From positions 114,012-178,011 of the forward strand of contig NZ_JACWFE010000025.1 of the NCBI RefSeq assembly GCF_019749375.1: a DNA stretch of 64,000 bases, in the 5' to 3' direction. The notes beneath the pieces were generated by a model. It worked only from the letters and a program-made list of their open reading frames with translations. It searched no databases and was not told where the DNA came from. This DNA is from Bacillus sp. S/N-304-OC-R1. GTDB lineage: Bacteria; Bacillota; Bacilli; Bacillales; Cytobacillaceae. Below are positions 27,703-35,629 of the stretch, piece after piece; positions within the stretch are counted from its first letter, which is position 1, and each line of letters opens with the position of its first letter. Both the position numbers and the translations under genes were made by a program.

Positions 27703-28743
27703 ATGAAGGCCAATCGAGTCTTTACAACGATTGATACACATACAGGTGGAAATCCAACAAGGACATTGATTAGCGGGCTCCCTGAACTTAAGGGAAATAC
27801 AATGTCGGAAAAAATGCTTCATATGAAGCGAGAGTATGACTGGATTCGAAAATTATTAATGAATGAGCCTAGAGGGCATGATGTTATGTCTGGTGCTTTA
27901 CTAACAGACCCTTGTCATCCTGATGCCGATATCGGCGTCATCTATATTGAAACAGGCGGCTATTTGCCAATGTGTGGTCATGACACGATTGGTGTTTGTA
28001 CAGCATTAGTAGAATCAGGATTAATTCCTGTTCAAGAACCGATTACTTCGATCAACTTGGATACACCTGCTGGGCTAGTAGAAGTGGATATTACGGTAGA
28101 AAACGGAAAAGCGAAAGAGGTGTCTTTCTGCAATATTCCAGCATTCTTGCTAAAAAGTGTATCCGTTGAGGTTGACGGAATTGGGAGAGTGGATGCCGAC
28201 ATCGCCTATGGTGGAAACTTCTACGCCATTATCGATGCTAAATCTGTTGGCCTAGAGTTAGTTCCAGAACATGCATCAAAGATTATTGAAAAGGCAATAA
28301 AAATTAGAAATAAGATTAACGAGGAAACAGAAATTATCCATCCCGAGCATCCTTTTATTAAGGGATTAACCCATGTTGAGTTTTTCACTGAACCGACTCA
28401 TGCAGAGGCACATGTGAAAAATACGGTAATAGTCCCTCCAGGAGGAATTGACCGTTCTCCTTGTGGTACGGGTACATCAGCGAAACTAGCTGTGCTTTAT
28501 TCAAAAAATGAAATTGGGATGGGTGAAGAATTTGTACATGAAAGCATTGTAGGTTCTTTATTTAGAGGTCGTGTTCTAGAAACAACAGATGTCAATGGGG
28601 TATCTGCTGTCGTAACGAGAATTGCTGGTTCAGCTTGGCTAATGGGCATGCATAAATTCTTTTATAACGAAGATGATCCGCTCAAGGAAGGATTTCTTCT
28701 TATTCCTCCAATGGAGGAACATGAAATGGAGGATGTGAAATGA
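27703..28743 (+). CDS. 4-hydroxyproline 2-epimerase / proline racemase family, both catalytic cysteines present
   Basis: Cofactor-free epimerase, 346 residues. The two-base mechanism cysteines are C91 in PMCGHDTIG (with H93) and C254 in DRSPCGTGTSA, so true racemase or epimerase activity is expected rather than the Cys/Thr dehydratase type. It starts immediately after the dehydrogenase stop, with AAAGGGTG upstream. In this operon trans-4-hydroxy-L-proline is the natural substrate; proline racemase is the alternative. It overlaps the next, related gene by four bases. Confidence 0.9.
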   Translation: MKANRVFTTIDTHTGGNPTRTLISGLPELKGNTMSEKMLHMKREYDWIRKLLMNEPRGHDVMSGALLTDPCHPDADIGVIYIETGGYLPMCGHDTIGVCTALVESGLIPVQEPITSINLDTPAGLVEVDITVENGKAKEVSFCNIPAFLLKSVSVEVDGIGRVDADIAYGGNFYAIIDAKSVGLELVPEHASKIIEKAIKIRNKINEETEIIHPEHPFIKGLTHVEFFTEPTHAEAHVKNTVIVPPGGIDRSPCGTGTSAKLAVLYSKNEIGMGEEFVHESIVGSLFRGRVLETTDVNGVSAVVTRIAGSAWLMGMHKFFYNEDDPLKEGFLLIPPMEEHEMEDVK

Positions 28744-29687
28744 AGATTCAAAAGGCGTATACAGCAACAGACGTTCACGTAGCTGGTGAAGCTTTTCGGA
28801 TTATAAAGGATGCTCCTTTCATCCATTATCAAAGCCTTCAGCAATTAGATGAGAAATTTACTCAAAGCTACGCAGAAGAGGTTAGACTTTTGTTAAATGA
28901 ACCACGCGGTTTCGCTGGTTTAAATGGCTGTTTAGTTGTTCCTCCATTTAGCCGTGAGGCAGATGCAGCCGTCGTATTTTTTAACCATGAAGGAACGGTT
29001 CCATATCAGTACGGAGGAGCTGTAGCAGTTATTACGGCTTTATTGGAATGTGGCCATTTATCTCCTAAGGAATCAAATGAATATCATTTAGAAACGGTAA
29101 ACGGCGTTATTTCAGTTCAAGCTGTTATGAAAGAGGATGAAGTTGTTTCTGTCAAACTGAATAGCAAACACGTTCAGGTTATTAAGTCAAATGTTAAATT
29201 GGCAGGGATCAAAACGGAGTATTCACTTGTCCAAGCAGATCAACTATATGCGATTTTTAATAAAACGGATGTCCCCTTTGAGCTTGTTTTGGATAATCTC
29301 TCTCAAGTGCAGCAATGGGGACAAACAGTAAACGGCGCTTTGGAGCAAAATGAGGCAATTCAAAGAGTGGTGCTTCTGGATGATGCGGACGTGAGTAACG
29401 GACAAATGAAAACAGTTACATTTCGAAGAGATAATTTTATCGTTCGATCTCCGGGCTTTGGAACTGCCGCCGCATGTTGTGCAAGCTTACTATCTGGCGG
29501 CTTAGTTTCAATGAAACAGCCTGTTCAGAATGAGAGTATTTTTAATAGCTTCATAACTGTTGAACTAGCAGAGCAATCAGAAAGCCGCTCTAAGTTCACT
29601 TTTACAAGCCGGGGATTTATTACAGGCATGCAAACCTATGTACTCGATCCGACAGATCCGTTGGCAGCAGGTTTTTTATTAAAGTAA
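28740..29687 (+). CDS. Proline-racemase-family paralogue lacking both catalytic cysteines
   Basis: A 315-residue homologue of the preceding gene (shared LLNEPRG, ADA-V-F, RSP-x-GTA). Where the epimerase has PMCGH, this protein has PYQYGG (Gln90 for Cys91, Gly for the His). Where the epimerase has SPCGTGT, it has SPGFGTA (Gly239 for Cys254). It cannot use the known two-cysteine mechanism and also lacks the Cys/Thr pair of trans-3-hydroxyproline dehydratases. The reading frame is intact, with a GGAGG site and ATGA overlap to the epimerase, so it is maintained and co-translated. It may be a regulatory or structural partner or have another activity; function unknown. Confidence 0.85.
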   Translation: MKIQKAYTATDVHVAGEAFRIIKDAPFIHYQSLQQLDEKFTQSYAEEVRLLLNEPRGFAGLNGCLVVPPFSREADAAVVFFNHEGTVPYQYGGAVAVITALLECGHLSPKESNEYHLETVNGVISVQAVMKEDEVVSVKLNSKHVQVIKSNVKLAGIKTEYSLVQADQLYAIFNKTDVPFELVLDNLSQVQQWGQTVNGALEQNEAIQRVVLLDDADVSNGQMKTVTFRRDNFIVRSPGFGTAAACCASLLSGGLVSMKQPVQNESIFNSFITVELAEQSESRSKFTFTSRGFITGMQTYVLDPTDPLAAGFLLK

Positions 29688-29731
29688 TTTAGGCTATAAA
29701 CAAAAATCTAAAATAATGGAGGAACATGATC

Positions 29732-30622
29732 ATGACAATTAGAGGAGCTTTCCCAGTATTAATTACACCGATGACACAAGCACAGGAAATCGACTGGGGC
29801 GGTGTAAAAAATAACGTAAACTATTTCCTAAACCAAGGTGTTGCCGGTCTTGTTATTAATGGAAGTACAGGAGAATTCGTCAGTCTATCAAAAGAAGAAA
29901 AATTCCAAATGGTTGAAACGGTATTAAAAGAAGTAAACGGTCGTATTCCTGTTATCGTTGGAGCAGCTGCTGAGACAACGAAGGAAACGATTGAATATAC
30001 AAAGCAAGCCGAAGCTCACGGAGCTGACTGTGCATTAATTATTAACCCTTACTACATGAAGCCGAAGGAAAATGAGGTTTTCTACCATTTTAAGGAAGTT
30101 TCTAATGCTGTTAATCTTCCAATCATGCTATATAACAATCCATTTACTTCTGGCGTGAATATGAGCACGGAATTAATGCTCCAAATCGGAAGAGAGTGCG
30201 AAAATGTTACACGCATTAAAGAATCAAGTGGAGAAATTGGGAAAGCAAGAGACCTTGCAAGACAAGCAAAAGGTGATTTTGAAGTATTCTGCGGATCAGA
30301 GGAACTTGTAATGGAATCTTATTTTGTCGGTGCAACCGGCTGGATTTCAGTTGCTGGAAACATTGTGCCAAAGCTTGTAACAGACATGTTCAACCATTTC
30401 CAAAATGGTGAAATCGAAAAGGCATGGGAAATTAATGATCGTATTCTGCCGCTATGCTCATTCCTGGAAGGATCAGGTAAATACGTACAAATCGTAAAGA
30501 GAGCTATGGATTTACAAGGATTAGCCGGTGGACCTGCACGCACTCCACGTCTAGGCTTATCACCAGAAGAAGAGCAAACGCTAAAAGAACTTCTCGCAAG
30601 TTTAGAAACAATTAAAAACTAA
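29732..30622 (+). CDS. DapA-family lyase, probable 1-pyrroline-4-hydroxy-2-carboxylate deaminase
   Basis: Class-I aldolase-fold enzyme, about 296 residues, expected to turn pyrroline-4-hydroxy-2-carboxylate into 2-oxoglutarate semialdehyde plus ammonia. The family marks are NGSTGEF, the tyrosine in MLYNNP and the Schiff-base lysine in TRIKESSG. The ATG at 29732 lies 9 bases after GGAGG; an in-frame ATG at 29726 is only 3 bases from it. Dihydrodipicolinate synthase is the parent family, but position between epimerase and aldehyde dehydrogenase favours the hydroxyproline role. Confidence 0.87.
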   Translation: MTIRGAFPVLITPMTQAQEIDWGGVKNNVNYFLNQGVAGLVINGSTGEFVSLSKEEKFQMVETVLKEVNGRIPVIVGAAAETTKETIEYTKQAEAHGADCALIINPYYMKPKENEVFYHFKEVSNAVNLPIMLYNNPFTSGVNMSTELMLQIGRECENVTRIKESSGEIGKARDLARQAKGDFEVFCGSEELVMESYFVGATGWISVAGNIVPKLVTDMFNHFQNGEIEKAWEINDRILPLCSFLEGSGKYVQIVKRAMDLQGLAGGPARTPRLGLSPEEEQTLKELLASLETIKN

Positions 30623-30639
30623 GGTGGAGGAGAGAGAGC

Positions 30640-32136
30640 ATGCAAACGACAAATTATACATTGAAACCGAAAGTACAGGAATTTCTAGAAGGCGTGAAAG
30701 GTCTTTATATTAATGGTGAGTATGTTCCAGCGCTCAGCGGTAAAACGTTTGCTGTCGTAAATCCAGCAAATGAAGAAGTGATTGCAGAAGTAAGTGAAGC
30801 ACAGGAAGACGATATTGCTGCTGCGGTAGCTGCTGCCAGAAAGGCATTTGATGAAGGCGAATGGACAAAGATGGATGCGGCTGACCGTTCCCATTTAATC
30901 TATAAATTTGCTGATCTATTAGAAGAGAACCGAGAAGAGCTTGCACAGCTAGAATCATTGGATAACGGAAAGCCATACGAAGTGGCGCTTGCAGATGATG
31001 TGGATGGAACAGTTCGCCATTTTAGATACTATGCAGGCTGGGCGACGAAGCTATTTGGTAAGACAACACCAATTTCAAAGGATTATGTCACTTATACGGT
31101 TCATGAGCCTGTTGGGGTTGTTGGCCAAATTATTCCATGGAACTTCCCGCTAGCGATGGCAGCTTGGAAGCTCGGTGCAGCACTGGCTGTAGGCTGTACG
31201 GTTGTTATTAAGCCAGCAAGTGAAACGCCGCTATCTCTTCTATACGCAGGAAAGCTATTTAAAGAAGCAGGTTTTCCGGACGGCGTCGTGAACATTGTTC
31301 CAGGTTCTGGCCGTATTGCAGGAGAAGCAATCATTACTCATAAAGACGTCGATAAAGTCGCATTCACTGGTTCAACTGCTGTCGGAAAAGAAGTCATGAA
31401 AAAGGCAGCGGAACAAATTAAGGGCGTGACGCTAGAGCTTGGCGGTAAATCACCAGCGATTATTTTAGAGGATGCAGATTTGGATGAAGCGATTGAAGGT
31501 GCATTTAATGGAACGATGTACAATCATGGGCAAAACTGCAGTGCTTGCACACGTGTATTTGTGCAGCGAAGCCAATATGAGCGTGTTGTAGAAGCTTTAG
31601 CGGAAAAAGCAAAGACAGTAAAGCTTGGGCCGGGCATGGACCCAGAAACAGAAATGGGGCCACTCGTTTCAGCGAAACAGCAACATACGGTTCTTAATTA
31701 TATTGAGCAAGGGAAAAAAGAAGGAGCACGCCTTGTGGCAGGTGGCGTTAAAGCGTTTGATAAAGGGTATTTTGTTCAGCCAACGATTTTTGCTGATGTA
31801 GAAGATCATATGGTCATTGCTCGCGAAGAAATCTTCGGCCCAGTTATGTCCGTATTCGTTTTCGACACAATAGAAGAAGTCATCAAGAGGGCAAACGACA
31901 GTGATTACGGCTTAGCGGCAAGTGTCTGGACTGAAAATATCAAAAAAGGCCACTACATTGCCAGCAAGCTGAAAACAGGTACAGTCTGGGTTAATGATTT
32001 TGGCCTTGAATGGGAAACAATGCCTTTTGGCGGCTACAAACAATCAGGAATTGGCCGTGAAATGGGCGGAGAGTACGGATTGCAAAATTATACAGAAGTG
32101 AAAAGTGTTTTCGTAAATATTAAGCATATTAATTAA
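30640..32136 (+). CDS. Aldehyde dehydrogenase, probable 2-oxoglutarate-semialdehyde dehydrogenase
   Basis: NAD(P)-dependent dehydrogenase of 498 residues, expected to make 2-oxoglutarate and so close the hydroxyproline pathway. Catalytic motifs are visible: IPWNFPLAMAAWKLGAAL, ELGGKSPA with the general-base Glu, NHGQNCSACTR with the nucleophile Cys, and EEIFGPVMSVF. It resembles DhaS/betaine-aldehyde-type enzymes, so broad specificity is possible. The start follows AGGTGGAGGAG. Last gene of the sigma-54 operon, followed by a strong terminator. Confidence 0.9.
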   Translation: MQTTNYTLKPKVQEFLEGVKGLYINGEYVPALSGKTFAVVNPANEEVIAEVSEAQEDDIAAAVAAARKAFDEGEWTKMDAADRSHLIYKFADLLEENREELAQLESLDNGKPYEVALADDVDGTVRHFRYYAGWATKLFGKTTPISKDYVTYTVHEPVGVVGQIIPWNFPLAMAAWKLGAALAVGCTVVIKPASETPLSLLYAGKLFKEAGFPDGVVNIVPGSGRIAGEAIITHKDVDKVAFTGSTAVGKEVMKKAAEQIKGVTLELGGKSPAIILEDADLDEAIEGAFNGTMYNHGQNCSACTRVFVQRSQYERVVEALAEKAKTVKLGPGMDPETEMGPLVSAKQQHTVLNYIEQGKKEGARLVAGGVKAFDKGYFVQPTIFADVEDHMVIAREEIFGPVMSVFVFDTIEEVIKRANDSDYGLAASVWTENIKKGHYIASKLKTGTVWVNDFGLEWETMPFGGYKQSGIGREMGGEYGLQNYTEVKSVFVNIKHIN

Positions 32137-32226
32137 TACAAGTTTTTTTGAGTAGCAAGAAGCATTTCTAAATCTAAATTTTACATCTGTCAGAGCTTCC
32201 TTACTTAAATTTATTGTAGATAAAGG

Positions 32227-32258
32227 AACGGGCAGCTTCTATGAAAAAGCTGCCCGTT
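32227..32258 (+). terminator. Terminator of the hydroxyproline operon
   Basis: Twelve-base perfect stem AACGGGCAGCTT/AAGCTGCCCGTT, 8-base loop, then T7. Confidence 0.93.
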
Positions 32259-32281
32259 TTTTTATCAATGTATTTTACTGA

Positions 32282-32868
32282 ATATATAGTTCTGCATCAG
32301 CTGAAGTTTCGCATCCTGCAAAGCAAGGATTAGTTCAAGGTTTTTCCGTTTACATCGATACTATTGTTGTGTTTACAGCTACTGCGCTTATGATTCTCGT
32401 TACCGGCATGTACAGTGTTACTCCAGCAGGTCAAGATCCAATCGTTGATAACATGAATAGCATCGAAGCGGGGCCGATCTGGACGCAGCAAGCCGTAGAA
32501 AGTGTCTTGCCAGGTTTCGGAGCATTATTTGTTTCTATCACAATCTTCTTCTTTGCCTTTACAACATTGATGGCCTACTATTATATCGCTGAAACAACCC
32601 TAGTATTTCTTGATAGAAAAGCTAAAGTTAAACTGGGTGAAAAGGGTTTTAAAAATTGTATTTTTAGAAATGGTTTACTTCGGGAGCGTTCAATCAGCTT
32701 CATTACTATGGGCTCTAGGTGATTTAGGATTTGGAAGTATGGCGTGGTTTAACCCTGTAGCTATTTTGCTATTAACGAAGCCGGCTATAAAAGTATTTAA
32801 AGATTATGAAGCTCAAAAAAAAGCAGGTCTTGATCCAATATTTGACCCAGTAAAACTTGGGATAAATG
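32282..32868 (+). pseudogene. 3' remnant of an AGCS alanine/glycine:cation symporter gene, frameshifted
   Basis: The translation SASAEVSHPAKQGLVQGFSVYIDT and later WALGDLGFGSMAWFNPVAILLL match the C-terminal half of AlsT/YrbD-type sodium:amino-acid symporters. The remnant starts directly after the terminator of the aldehyde dehydrogenase gene, with the N-terminal half missing and a stop (TGA) just upstream. The frame changes between about 32605 and 32650. At its 3' end the coding sequence runs into a thioredoxin-like tail. Non-functional. Confidence 0.82.
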
Positions 32869-32869
32869 G

Positions 32870-33007
32870 ACGGAAATTTCAGAGAAGCAAACAGTAATGG
32901 GGATTGCCTCTGTATTTGTATTCAAAAATGGTGAAAAGTTCGCCCATTTAAATAGTGCAAATGCTAAAACACCAGAGCAAATGAAAGACTTTTTAAATAA
33001 TTTATAA
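32870..33007 (+). pseudogene. 3' remnant of a thioredoxin-like gene, joined to the symporter remnant
   Basis: Read in its own frame, the segment encodes TEISEKQTVMGIASVFVFKN and continues to FLNNL, closely matching the C-terminal 45 residues of the intact thioredoxin-like protein at 46991-47305. The active-site half is missing. Similarity begins abruptly at about 32870, marking a deletion junction. A terminator follows. Confidence 0.85.
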
Positions 33008-33018
33008 AAGATCCTTAT

Positions 33019-33057
33019 GGTTATCCAAAAGTCAGTTTTGTGACTTAGCGGATAACC
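33019..33057 (+). terminator. Terminator after the thioredoxin remnant
   Basis: Outer stem GGTTATCC/GGATAACC, inner stem AAGTCA/TGACTT, then TTTTTC. Confidence 0.8.
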
Positions 33058-33618
33058 TTTTTCATTAATTACTTGTAAATATCGTCCATCAGTAAACCGA
33101 TGAAGCCTTTTTTGGGTTTGGCGTGCCTTTTCAACTTTTTAAAGTATTGCTTAATTCGGAGGATACAAAGGCTCAACTCTTCTTTCTCTGTTCTTCATCT
33201 TTCGAAAATAAATGCTCTTTTTAGAATCCCAATTCATGCCATTTTCTTTTTGGATTTAGATTTTGAAAATATATTTCAAAATCTAGCTTTATCGCGATTT
33301 AATCAAAAGTATTTACGAGTTGGGAATTTTATGGAAATAGCAATTATTTATTTTATTCTAAACTTCATGTTTCATTAAAAAGCAAGAGCTAATTGGATAA
33401 ATAATATTATGAAATTTGATATCTAACTCTTTATATACATTAATGTAAGCGCTTTCATTGAGCGTGGAGTGTTTAAATAAATATCGAAAAAATTAGTAAT
33501 TTTAGAATATTTTTATAGATTAAAATTGTATTATATGTCATAATAATGTATAAATTCACTATTTTGGGAAAGTTATAAAATGGATTTTTTGGTAAATCGT
33601 ATTAAGGTAGGTGGCATA
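33058..33618. other. Intergenic stretch upstream of the first peptide-transporter operon
   Basis: AT-rich. A 92-codon frame at 33100-33378 has no ribosome site and no recognisable content, so I do not call it. The stretch holds the cre-like site below and presumably the operon promoter, which I could not resolve. Confidence 0.45.
33444..33457. promoter_or_regulatory. CcpA cre site
   Basis: TGTAAGCGCTTTCA matches the consensus TGWAANCGNTNWCA at every position. It lies about 160 bases upstream of the transporter operon, so catabolite repression of that operon is likely. Confidence 0.7.
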
Positions 33619-34632
33619 GTGGATAAGCAAACAATTCTCGAAATAAATGATTTAAAGGTTTCTTTTTACACTGGGAAAAAGTTTGTCCCAGCTATTCATG
33701 GAATTAGTTTTTCATTAAAAGAGGGAGAGATTCTTGGGGTTGTGGGTGAATCTGGAAGTGGAAAGAGTGTGACCTCTCTCGCAACAATGGGACTCATTCC
33801 ATGCCCACCAGGAAAAATAGAGAATGGTGAAATACTGTTCGAAGGAAGAGATTTAACAAAATTATCCGAAAGTGATTGGAGAAAAGTTCGGGGTAATCAT
33901 ATTTCTATGATATTCCAAGAACCGATGACATCATTAAATCCTCTCTTTACAATTGGAAATCAATTAATGGAGGGAATCCTATTACATACAAAATTTTCAA
34001 AAGCAGAGGCGAAGGTACGCTGTATTGAACTGCTTCGACTTGTTGGTATTCCAAGGGCTGAAGGAATAATCAAAGAGTATCCTCATCAGCTTTCGGGAGG
34101 TATGAGACAGAGGGTCATGATTGCAATGGCAATGGCATGTAACCCAAAAATTCTCATTGCAGACGAGCCTACAACAGCACTTGATGTAACGATCCAAGCA
34201 CAGATCCTTTCTCTAATGAAAGATTTAAATAAAAAAACAAATACATCGATTATCCTAATCACCCATGATTTAGGTGTTGTAGCAGAAATATGTGAAAGGG
34301 TTATTGTGATGTATTCAGGTCAGATTGTGGAGCAGGGTGATGTACATACAATTTTGAAAAACCCTCAGCATCCGTACACGAAAGGACTCCTTAAGTCGGT
34401 CCCAGATTTAAGAGAGAAGAAAGAAAGGTTATATAGCATACCAGGAAATGTACCAACCCCAGGAAGTGCGATTCAAGGTTGCCGATTTGCTGCAAGATGC
34501 TCTAACGTATTTGCAAAATGTCTAGAGGCAGAGCCTGAATTAATTCAATCTGAGAAAGAAGGCAATAAAGTTCGCTGCTTTCTTTATACAGAAAAGGAAA
34601 GGAGCGACGAGCATGTCAGAGTTACTTCTTGA
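33619..34632 (+). CDS. Peptide ABC transporter ATPase (DppD/OppD type)
   Basis: ATP-binding subunit, 337 residues. Walker A GESGSGKS, the Q-loop segment MIFQEPMTSLNP, signature LSGGMRQR, Walker [13 protein letters not shown] and a C-terminal oligopeptide domain with four cysteines (GCRFAARCSNVFAKC, VRC) are visible. GTG 33619 with AGGTGG upstream is preferred; an in-frame ATG at 33580 has a weaker site and is possible. First gene of an operon ordered ATPase-ATPase-binding protein-permease-permease. Confidence 0.9.
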   Translation: MDKQTILEINDLKVSFYTGKKFVPAIHGISFSLKEGEILGVVGESGSGKSVTSLATMGLIPCPPGKIENGEILFEGRDLTKLSESDWRKVRGNHISMIFQEPMTSLNPLFTIGNQLMEGILLHTKFSKAEAKVRCIELLRLVGIPRAEGIIKEYPHQLSGGMRQRVMIAMAMACNPKILIADEPTTALDVTIQAQILSLMKDLNKKTNTSIILITHDLGVVAEICERVIVMYSGQIVEQGDVHTILKNPQHPYTKGLLKSVPDLREKKERLYSIPGNVPTPGSAIQGCRFAARCSNVFAKCLEAEPELIQSEKEGNKVRCFLYTEKERSDEHVRVTS

Positions 34633-35581
34633 TGTTTCAGGTCTTAAAAAATACTTTCCGATAACAGGCGGCTTTCTAGGAAAAGTCAAAGGTATGGTGA
34701 AAGCAGTTGATGATGTCTCTTTCCAAGTGAAAAAGGGAGAAACTTTAGGCATTGTTGGTGAAAGCGGTTGCGGAAAGTCAACGACAGGACGTCTGTTAAT
34801 GCGCTTGATTGAGGCTAGTGACGGAAAAATTGTTTTTGAAGATAAAGAGATTACTAGCATGTCTAAGATTGAGTTAAGAAAAACTCGCCGGGATATTCAA
34901 ATGGTATTTCAAGATCCGTATGCTTCTTTAAACCCGCGGCATACGGTGGAAAAGATTCTTGAGGAACCTTTGATTGTACATGGAATTGGATCGAAAGAAG
35001 AAAGGAAAAAGCGGGTAAATGAAATGCTTGAGATAGTTGGATTAAGCAGCTATCACGCTCGGAGGTATCCGCATCAATTCAGCGGTGGACAGCGCCAGCG
35101 AATCGGGATCGCAAAAGCATTGATGACAAAGCCGAAGCTGATCATTGCCGATGAGCCGGTATCCGCACTAGATGTTTCCATTCAAGCTCAAGTTTTGAAT
35201 TTAATGAAGGATATCCAAAAGGAATTCGGGCTTACATACATATTTATTTCTCATGATTTAGGTGTTGTCCGCCATATTAGCGATCGTGTTGGAGTTATGT
35301 ATTTAGGTAGGCTGATTGAGTTGGCTGACAGTGAAGAGTTATACGAAAATCCTAAACACCCGTATACAAAAGTGCTACTATCTGCAGTGCCGATTCCAGA
35401 TCCTGATATTAAGCGAGAAACAATATTAATTCAAGGAGAGCTGCCAAGTCCGGCAAATCCTCCTTTGGGCTGCGCATTTCATACACGATGTTCAGAGTGT
35501 ATGGACATTTGCAAAACCACTAGACCGGAGGGTCGAAAAATGAATGGTCATTTTGTGGCGTGTCACTTATTCAACGAGTGA
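34613..35581 (+). CDS. Peptide ABC transporter ATPase (DppF/OppF type)
   Basis: Second ATPase, 322 residues: Walker [23 protein letters not shown], signature FSGGQRQRIGIA, Walker B LIIADEPVSALD. The C-terminal four-cysteine motif (GCAFHTRCSECMDIC, ACHL) is intact. The start overlaps the previous gene by 20 bases, behind AAAGGAG, so it is translationally coupled and pairs with that ATPase. Confidence 0.93.
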   Translation: MSELLLDVSGLKKYFPITGGFLGKVKGMVKAVDDVSFQVKKGETLGIVGESGCGKSTTGRLLMRLIEASDGKIVFEDKEITSMSKIELRKTRRDIQMVFQDPYASLNPRHTVEKILEEPLIVHGIGSKEERKKRVNEMLEIVGLSSYHARRYPHQFSGGQRQRIGIAKALMTKPKLIIADEPVSALDVSIQAQVLNLMKDIQKEFGLTYIFISHDLGVVRHISDRVGVMYLGRLIELADSEELYENPKHPYTKVLLSAVPIPDPDIKRETILIQGELPSPANPPLGCAFHTRCSECMDICKTTRPEGRKMNGHFVACHLFNE

Positions 35582-35629
35582 TAAGTCCCATTTATGATAA
35601 AAAAATATAAATAGGGGGAAATATCTTTT

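Noticed and set aside
33100..33378. A 92-codon plus-strand frame before the first peptide transporter
   Set aside because: No ribosome site, composition unlike neighbouring genes, no recognisable motif; treated as intergenic.
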